Source: a virus. From it: a stretch of DNA of 34,023 nt. The position numbers and the translations under genes are program-made. Below, piece after piece: positions 29,527-34,023 of this stretch; position 1 is the first letter of the stretch; every line of letters begins with the position of its first letter. The notes beneath the pieces were generated by a model that had not been told where the DNA came from, did no database searches, and was given only the letters and a program-made list of their open reading frames with translations. Where the stretch lies: IMG/VR virus record IMGVR_UViG_3300017783_000099, positions 1-34,023 of that record; one strand, 5' to 3'.

Positions 29527-30002
29527 GTTGTAATAGTTACAAATTTAGTGATACTTGTGGGACATCTTTGTTTGCCACTTGTGTAAATGTAGAACACAAC
29601 TATATAGCACCCTCAAGTTTAGCAGGTCAAACTTGTACTGACTTGGATACTGTCATTGCTGATGTGTACACTCTTATTAACAAGAGTTATGTTGACATGG
29701 GTGGAGATATAGCAGGTGTAACAGGAGGTCCCTATGCAAAAGGATGTCTTGATTATTCTCCTACAGCGGATGCTGACATTACTCCGATTCAAGTGTTGAA
29801 TAAACTAACAGCAGAACTTTGTACACTAAAAACAACTGTAGCACTGATACCAACGCCACTAGATAAAATACCTACTCTTGATATGGCTAATATCAATATT
29901 CCTATTGGATGTTTTTCTACAAACCCATGCTACAATAATCCTACTAATCTAGAAGGACTATTGAATGCTATTATAGAAAAGCTTTGTGCTTGTAGTTGCT
30001 AA
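29523..30002 (+). CDS. Cys-rich protein, 159 residues
   Basis: A Thr/Asp/Cys-rich protein starting MSCNSYKFSDTCGTSLFATC. It continues VNVEHNYIAPSSLAGQTCTD and LDTVIADVYTLI, then a spacer, and a Cys-rich end (CFSTNPCYNNPTNLEGLLNA to EKLCACSC). The opening C...C....C plus a following QTCTDLDTV...I helix is comparable to the starts of the genes at 30020 and 30916, which suggests a shared N-terminal docking module. Likely a small virion or fibre component. The short length compared with the neighbours suggests it has the module and little else. Confidence 0.6.
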   Translation: MSCNSYKFSDTCGTSLFATCVNVEHNYIAPSSLAGQTCTDLDTVIADVYTLINKSYVDMGGDIAGVTGGPYAKGCLDYSPTADADITPIQVLNKLTAELCTLKTTVALIPTPLDKIPTLDMANINIPIGCFSTNPCYNNPTNLEGLLNAIIEKLCACSC

Positions 30003-30019
30003 TAAAAAAATAAAAGAAA

Positions 30020-30754
30020 ATGGCTTGTAAAACATGTAAAGAAGTAGTAGTTCAGTCCTGCGATACTTGTTATTGTAGCGATACTGTATGTACGCCTTGT
30101 AAAATAAAATTACCTGATAGATGTATTACTGTCACATCTGCTTTACCAAATATTGGTGATAATCTAAATTGTCAGGACCTTAACACAGTTCTTTTAGCTT
30201 TGAATAGCAAGGCAGGTCATATTGCCTCTAATCAATTCTTTGCAACAGACAGTTCATCTAATGATTTTCCCATCACTTCTGCTGATGAGTACAGATGGGC
30301 TGGTGAGGTAGCTACTGGTGTTAATTTGTGGGACCAAAACATTTACACAGAAGGGCTTGATTCTGCCCCAACAGCATTTAGTAATGCTTCAAACCAAAGG
30401 ATGGCAGGGATACCTGTACCTTTTGATGTTGCAGCAGGAGCTAAGTTAGTCCTTACAGGTACGTTTACAAACACAAACAATGTCCAAATAAACGGTAAAG
30501 TTGCAGTAGGGTTCACAGCTTGTGCATCGCCTGCTACAGCTATAACTCAATTAGTGGAAGCATCTGGTACTCCTAACTATGACATTACAACTGCACAGAT
30601 AGGAACTATGTATACAACCTGCTTTAGAAAAGAATTTACTGTACCTGCAGGAGGCATAGCTAAGGGCACTAATTTACTTGTGGTAGGGTGGCAAGTGAGC
30701 CAAACGTTGACTGCTAGTGACAAACTAATTGTTAGTTGGACACTATCTAGTTAA
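30020..30754 (+). CDS. Fibre-like protein with Cys-rich N-terminal module
   Basis: A 244-residue protein. The first 45 residues carry nine Cys (MACKTCKEVVVQSCDTCYCS, DTVCTPCKIKLPDRCIT), followed by VTSALPNIGDNLNCQDLNTV (about 38-57), the part shared in pattern with the genes at 29523 and 30916. The rest is a beta-rich jelly-roll-like domain: VPFDVAAGAKLVLTGTFT, NVQINGKVAVGFTACAS, LVVGWQVSQTLTASDKLIVS. This looks like a receptor-binding or fibre tip domain on an N-terminal anchor. The Cys cluster could form disulphides in the virion or bind metal. Confidence 0.6.
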   Translation: MACKTCKEVVVQSCDTCYCSDTVCTPCKIKLPDRCITVTSALPNIGDNLNCQDLNTVLLALNSKAGHIASNQFFATDSSSNDFPITSADEYRWAGEVATGVNLWDQNIYTEGLDSAPTAFSNASNQRMAGIPVPFDVAAGAKLVLTGTFTNTNNVQINGKVAVGFTACASPATAITQLVEASGTPNYDITTAQIGTMYTTCFRKEFTVPAGGIAKGTNLLVVGWQVSQTLTASDKLIVSWTLSS

Positions 30755-30770
30755 ATTAAATAAAAAACCA

Positions 30771-30914
30771 ATGGAAAAATTTATTATAGATGCCAATCTG
30801 ATGAATGATATAAAATTAGTAATTATAAATAGTAAACAAGAATTGTTTCCTACTCAAAAAATGATTACAATTTTAAATCAATTACAGAATTTAGAAAAAA
30901 TAGAAAACGAATAA
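30771..30914 (+). CDS. Hypothetical 47-residue helical protein
   Basis: I chose ATG at 30771 ([20 protein letters not shown]), behind an A-rich leader; a longer frame would start inside the preceding gene. The sequence is one or two helices with a Glu/Asn-rich end ([14 protein letters not shown]). It could be a small fibre chaperone or part of a tail complex; nothing more can be said. It ends one base before the ATG of the collagen-like gene. Confidence 0.5.
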   Translation: MEKFIIDANLMNDIKLVIINSKQELFPTQKMITILNQLQNLEKIENE

Positions 30915-30915
30915 A

Positions 30916-32013
30916 ATGAGTTGTAGTAGTTCTAGTAGTAGTTGTACTTGTAGCAGTTCTAGCTGTACAACAGGATGTAATTGTGGTAGTTTAGGATGCA
31001 GCCACCTGCTTAACGATGAGTGTATTAGACTTACAAATGCATTAACTGTTTGTGGGGTAAAGACTATTCCTGCAGGAACATACTACGATAGTGCTATAAA
31101 AACAATTGTTGATACTATCTGTGCAAATGTAACTACAGGGGCACAAGGGCCTGCTGGGCCTGCTGGACCTGCAGGGTCTACAGGTGCTACTGGGTCTACT
31201 GGGTCTACAGGGGCCACTGGGTCTACAGGGGCTACAGGTCCTGCGGGTAATGGAGTAGCTAGTACGGCATATAATGCTGGCACAGGAGTTTTAACCTTTA
31301 CATTTACTAATGGTACTACTGCTGCAACTGGAGATATTAGAGGAGCTACAGGCTCTACAGGAGCAACTGGTTCTGCAGGGGCTGCAGGGGCTACAGGTGC
31401 CACAGGTCCTGCAGGGGCCACAGGTGCTGCTGGTGCTGCTGGTGCTGCTGGTGCTGCAGGAGCTGCTGGTGCTGATAATATGGCTATCCTGTACACAAAT
31501 TTTACATCTCAAGCTTCAACTTCTACTTCTTTCACAACGGCTTCTGGTTTTGAGTACGCACTACCAGCGAACACTCTAGATGCTAACGGAGAATATTTAC
31601 ATATTAGAGCTCTATTTACAGGTCCTTCAGGAGGAGCATTCACTCTTGATGACAATGCAGTGAAGCTTCGGTTTGGTGGCAGAGACTTGATTAGAAGATT
31701 ACCTTCTATCCAAACATTTTTAGAGAAAAGCACAGCAAAAGAAGCTTTGTTTAGATTAGATATAAAATTACGTAGAAGTAGCTCTAGTACATTAGCTGTA
31801 GAAGTAAACAAAGAGACAGCTGCCTTTTCGAGGGCCGCTTACGATTATTTATGTAATTACGCTATCCCCTGTACTGATGCAGCAGGGACACCAGAAGCAA
31901 TGTCTTCAATTGATTTCACTATACTTAATGATATAGAAATTCAATTAGCAGATGTTGCTTCAGCAGGTAACATCATAGCACAAACTATGACAATAGTACA
32001 CTATAAATCATAA
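30916..32013 (+). CDS. Collagen-like fibre protein with Cys-rich N-terminal module
   Basis: A 365-residue protein. The first 45 residues are Ser/Cys-rich ([28 protein letters not shown]), followed by [18 protein letters not shown], comparable to the starts of the genes at 30020 and 29523. Two collagen-like Gly-X-Y blocks follow at about residues 75-112 and 143-187, rich in Pro, Ala, Thr and Ser. Between them lies a short beta segment ([20 protein letters not shown]). The C-terminal 180 residues are globular ([20 protein letters not shown]) and may bind the receptor. Such Gly-X-Y blocks form triple helices in phage fibres, so a trimeric fibre is likely. Length changes in the repeats are expected. 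Confidence 0.75.
   Translation: MSCSSSSSSCTCSSSSCTTGCNCGSLGCSHLLNDECIRLTNALTVCGVKTIPAGTYYDSAIKTIVDTICANVTTGAQGPAGPAGPAGSTGATGSTGSTGATGSTGATGPAGNGVASTAYNAGTGVLTFTFTNGTTAATGDIRGATGSTGATGSAGAAGATGATGPAGATGAAGAAGAAGAAGAAGADNMAILYTNFTSQASTSTSFTTASGFEYALPANTLDANGEYLHIRALFTGPSGGAFTLDDNAVKLRFGGRDLIRRLPSIQTFLEKSTAKEALFRLDIKLRRSSSSTLAVEVNKETAAFSRAAYDYLCNYAIPCTDAAGTPEAMSSIDFTILNDIEIQLADVASAGNIIAQTMTIVHYKS
31423..31473 (+). repeat. Short tandem repeat GGTGCTGCT in the collagen-like gene
   Basis: Three exact copies of GGTGCTGCT (31423-31449) are followed by near copies up to 31473 in the second collagen-like block. The repeats keep the frame and encode Gly-Ala-Ala, so slippage would change the triple-helix length without a frameshift. 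Confidence 0.8.
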
Positions 32014-32016
32014 GAA

Positions 32017-32757
32017 ATGCCTTTAATAAAAAAACAAGAAAGTTTTGAAATAGTAAGTGGAGGTAACACCTTCAACCTAGATGTAGAATCTAGAACTACT
32101 TCATACAGGATATTCTCTTCAGCTCCTGTAACTCCAGTAGGTAACCACTCTTTTGCAGTATCAGGTACACCAGTAGAAGGTATGACCTTTACATTTAGAT
32201 ATCTAGCTGATGCAACACTAAATTCTCCCGTTGTCATTAGTATTTTTGGCTCCACAATGCCTAGCGTTCTTGGAAACAAAAATCATACTATTACAGCTTA
32301 TTATGATGGAGCCTCTTGGGACGTACAGTTTGTACCCGACTTAGACCAAACTGGTACACTGCCTTATGATGTGTTACCTGCTGATGAAAGTTTCACAGCA
32401 GTCAATGCATTTGGAGGAGCTTCACCAGCATTCGCAAATACTAATTACAGTTCATCAGGAACTGTCGCTTTTGGCTTTAGAAAAAAAGGAGACAAGAGAA
32501 TAGAGTTTAGGGGAACAGTGACTGATGCAGCAGGGACTAATGCTCAGTTGTTCACATTACCTGCTGGTTATAGACCAGGTCGGGACAAAAAATATATTAT
32601 AGGAGGTGAAATTTCATCTTCTGGAGCTGCTCTTCAAGTAATCTTAACAATAAACGGTACAACATCTGGTACTCCAGGACAAGTTAACATAGCAGGTTTA
32701 ACGGTAGCTTCTAAAATATTCTTCGATGGTTTTGTAGCTTTTCGAGAAGATGAATAA
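32017..32757 (+). CDS. Fibre tip or receptor-binding-like protein
   Basis: A 246-residue beta-rich protein. The N-terminal half (IVSGGNTFNLDVESRTTSYR, then GMTFTFRYLADATLNSPVVI) forms a strand-rich domain. The C-terminal half has GTVAFGFRKKGDKRIEFRGT, LFTLPAGYRPGRDKKYIIGG and IFFDGFVAFREDE. The LPAGYRPxxxxxF pattern is typical of phage fibre tips and their relatives. It is the last gene before a terminator, following the collagen-like fibre directly, so the two probably form one fibre system. No enzymatic residues were identified. Confidence 0.6.
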   Translation: MPLIKKQESFEIVSGGNTFNLDVESRTTSYRIFSSAPVTPVGNHSFAVSGTPVEGMTFTFRYLADATLNSPVVISIFGSTMPSVLGNKNHTITAYYDGASWDVQFVPDLDQTGTLPYDVLPADESFTAVNAFGGASPAFANTNYSSSGTVAFGFRKKGDKRIEFRGTVTDAAGTNAQLFTLPAGYRPGRDKKYIIGGEISSSGAALQVILTINGTTSGTPGQVNIAGLTVASKIFFDGFVAFREDE

Positions 32758-32788
32758 TGAGGGGGTTTGGTTGGTTTTCCCCCGCAAC

Positions 32789-32820
32789 AGGAGGGCTCTT
32801 GGAGCCCTCTTTGTTTTTGT
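32789..32820 (+). terminator. Intrinsic terminator after the fibre gene group
   Basis: GAGGGCTC (32791-32798), a TTG loop and GAGCCCTC (32802-32809) form a perfect 8-bp GC-rich hairpin, followed by TTTGTTTTTGT. It closes the fibre transcript and lies directly before the next promoter element, so the two overlap at their edge. Confidence 0.9.
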
Positions 32821-32858
32821 AAGAAATTTGGTTATATCATATATATTTATTAAATTAG
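32817..32858 (+). promoter_or_regulatory. Late promoter-like element before gene 32863
   Basis: TTGTAAGAAATTTG (32817-32830) repeats the 14-mer found before portal and scaffold. Its last TTG is 20 bases before TAAATTAG (32851-32858), a partial -7 box. The start of transcription would fall almost on the ATG at 32863, so the message would be leaderless or nearly so. Confidence 0.55.
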
Positions 32859-32862
32859 AAGA

Positions 32863-33564
32863 ATGACTATATATCAGTTCATATCAGACGTAAGTAACTC
32901 TATCCAGGCCATAAATAAGGATGACCGTGTTAGCGATAGGTATATTTACTCTCTAGCTAAAAATTATACTAGCTATATTTTATCCCAAAGACCTTTAAGA
33001 GACGTATTTAGAGATAGCTCTATATTTACAGAAGTAACTTGTGTAGAGATGCACAGGATAAGAGCTGACAAGTGTGAGATAGCAGAGTTCAGAAAGTGTG
33101 ATAAGATAATGAGGACTACTTGTAAACTTCCTGATATATTCAATTCTTCAATAGGACCTATCGTTATATCAGTTTCCAACATCACAGGTGAAACTGAATA
33201 CCAAAGACTAAGAACGCTTGCTGATTTTAAAACGCAGCAAAAAAGAAAATTCCAAAATGCTACTAATTACTTCTACTTAGCCAATGGCTATTTGTACGTA
33301 GTAGGTAGCACTCCTGAGATTGTATCGGTAAACGCTTTATTTACAGATAAACTAGAAGCAGAATCCTTTACTGAGTGTGGAGACAAGGTAGATGCTTGTG
33401 CAACTCCTTATGATTTTGATATTGTTATACCAAATAAATATATCTCTACAGTAAAAGACCAAGTGGTTCAACATATAACTAAAACATATAAAGCAATACC
33501 TCCTGACGAGAACTCTGATTTAGATTCTAATCAAAAGATGGGTCCTGGTATGAGGTCGAAGTAA
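32863..33564 (+). CDS. Probable virion (connector-like) protein
   Basis: A 233-residue protein. A helical N-terminus (YQFISDVSNSIQAINKDDRV, then DRYIYSLAKNYTSYILSQRP) is followed by a middle with several Cys (TCVEMHRIRADKCEIAEFRK; KIMRTTCKLPDIF). Further on lie beta-rich sequence (NYFYLANGYLYVVGSTPEIV) and a C-terminal IVIPNKYISTVKDQVVQHIT. The general layout recalls the neck-like gene at 19166: a helical start, a beta region and a late LxIPxxY followed by a helix. It begins a new transcription unit behind its own promoter-like element, separate from the fibre genes. The role as a connector or tail component is inferred. Confidence 0.5.
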   Translation: MTIYQFISDVSNSIQAINKDDRVSDRYIYSLAKNYTSYILSQRPLRDVFRDSSIFTEVTCVEMHRIRADKCEIAEFRKCDKIMRTTCKLPDIFNSSIGPIVISVSNITGETEYQRLRTLADFKTQQKRKFQNATNYFYLANGYLYVVGSTPEIVSVNALFTDKLEAESFTECGDKVDACATPYDFDIVIPNKYISTVKDQVVQHITKTYKAIPPDENSDLDSNQKMGPGMRSK

Positions 33565-33565
33565 T

Positions 33566-34023
33566 ATGAGTGTATTCAAGAGAGGAGACAGGAAGATATC
33601 TTCATGGGGACCAGTGGTAAGTGTCTTGGGAGATAAACATTTTGGAAGAAAGGTGGTGAAGGAGAATCCTAATCTAAAAGATAGGTATACTCCTCAAGAA
33701 TGGAGAAAAATAAGAGATGACTTCTTTGAGTTAGTAGGAGACATCATGATAGAACAGCCAAACGGGGTAGTTTTAGATGGACTAGGGTACTTTTGTTTTC
33801 CCGCATATAACAAGAGAGTAAAAGTTCCCTTAACTGATAGAACTACTTTTCAATCAGGAGGGCTAGTATATTATACTCAGTTCTTTGGAAGAGTGTTTAA
33901 CAATGCATTCTTTTATGGGTTGTCGTTTGAACTAACTAGAAAACAAAAGAAAAAGTGGAGGGATTACTGCGCTGATGGAGCAAAGTATTTCTGCCACTAT
34001 AAAAACATAAAAAATATAATCGG
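33566..34023 (+). CDS. Hypothetical protein, partial at the right window edge
   Basis: From ATG at 33566, one base after the preceding stop, 152 codons stay open to the window end. The protein starts MSVFKRGDRKISSWGPVVSV. It has a helix EWRKIRDDFFELVGDIMIEQ, then VVLDGLGYFCFPAYNKRVKV, LVYYTQFFGRVFNNAFFYGL and a basic, aromatic stretch (ARKQKKKWRDYC-like). The layout of a helix, then DGLGxFxxPxYNK, and later basic residues is comparable in a loose way to the gene at 8050, so a small DNA-binding fold is conceivable. The C-terminus is missing. No family is named. Confidence 0.6.
   Translation, partial: MSVFKRGDRKISSWGPVVSVLGDKHFGRKVVKENPNLKDRYTPQEWRKIRDDFFELVGDIMIEQPNGVVLDGLGYFCFPAYNKRVKVPLTDRTTFQSGGLVYYTQFFGRVFNNAFFYGLSFELTRKQKKKWRDYCADGAKYFCHYKNIKNII

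Noticed and set aside
31083-31512. Long open frames on the minus strand and in other plus frames across the collagen-like gene
   Set aside because: They are by-products of the Gly-X-Y DNA repeats; their translations are low-complexity mirror images and lie inside a well-supported gene.
1-34023. tRNA genes, CRISPR arrays, insertion sequences, integrase and attachment sites
   Set aside because: I looked for tRNA-like TTCRA loops, regular repeat-spacer patterns, transposase and integrase motifs and saw none; a dedicated search would be needed to exclude weak cases.

Overview
This window looks like part of the genome of a tailed double-stranded DNA bacteriophage (Caudoviricetes) that infects a member of the Bacteroidota, probably an aquatic flavobacterium-like host. 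The phage assignment rests on a large terminase, a portal, a capsid block, fibre genes and phage-type RecA, PhoH and exonuclease genes, packed with 1- to 11-base overlaps. The host assignment rests on three things. The DNA is AT-rich. Genes start behind A-rich leaders without a Shine-Dalgarno sequence. The promoter-like sites match the Bacteroidota -33/-7 form (TTG, about 20 bases, TAnnTTTG). No integrase, repressor, tRNA gene, insertion sequence or CRISPR array was seen. No tape-measure protein, tail sheath or DNA polymerase domain is recognisable here, so the tail type is undecided.

Layout. Bases 1 to 7486 form one leftward operon of 19 genes. It starts at a divergent control region (7487-7694) and runs through a small acidic gene, RecA, PhoH-like ATPase, a SegE-like GIY-YIG protein and a DnaQ-type 3'-5' exonuclease. 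Small unknown genes follow, then a membrane or holin-like pair, an acidic protein, a three-module repeat protein, a PD-(D/E)XK-like nuclease and a run of very small, mostly basic proteins. Three of the small genes (152-262, 784-942, 939-1076) code for fewer than 60 residues; stop/start overlaps with their neighbours support them.

Bases 7695 to 34023 are all rightward. A packaging lead-in (winged-helix-like, zinc-finger and small genes) comes first. Then come large terminase, portal, an acidic scaffold-like protein, the probable major capsid protein, two small basic proteins, two neck or connector candidates and an 814-residue Cys-containing structural protein. After that lies a long host-recognition region from 22365 to 32757. 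It holds module-sharing fibre genes, two tandem paralogues with an arabinofuranosidase/LamG-like domain, a C1q-like protein, a probable lysis cassette, three proteins with Cys-rich N-termini and a collagen-like fibre. The window ends in another virion-like gene and a partial gene.

Regulation. The divergent region has a rightward promoter, a probable leftward promoter, a very AT-rich core and a G-rich rightward leader. Three rightward intergenic gaps (before portal, scaffold and the gene at 32863) share the 14-mer TTGTAAnAAATTTG, whose last TTG is a -33 box 20 bases before a TAnnTT -7 box. Three imperfect palindromes sit before the scaffold promoter. Four intrinsic terminators punctuate the structural genes, notably after the capsid gene and the 814-residue gene.

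Most striking are the late-promoter family, the reuse of a roughly 60-residue CNIPxGY module in genes on both strands (one copy apparently split by a 290-residue insertion), the shared fibre N-termini, and a lysis-like gene pair overlapping out of frame.
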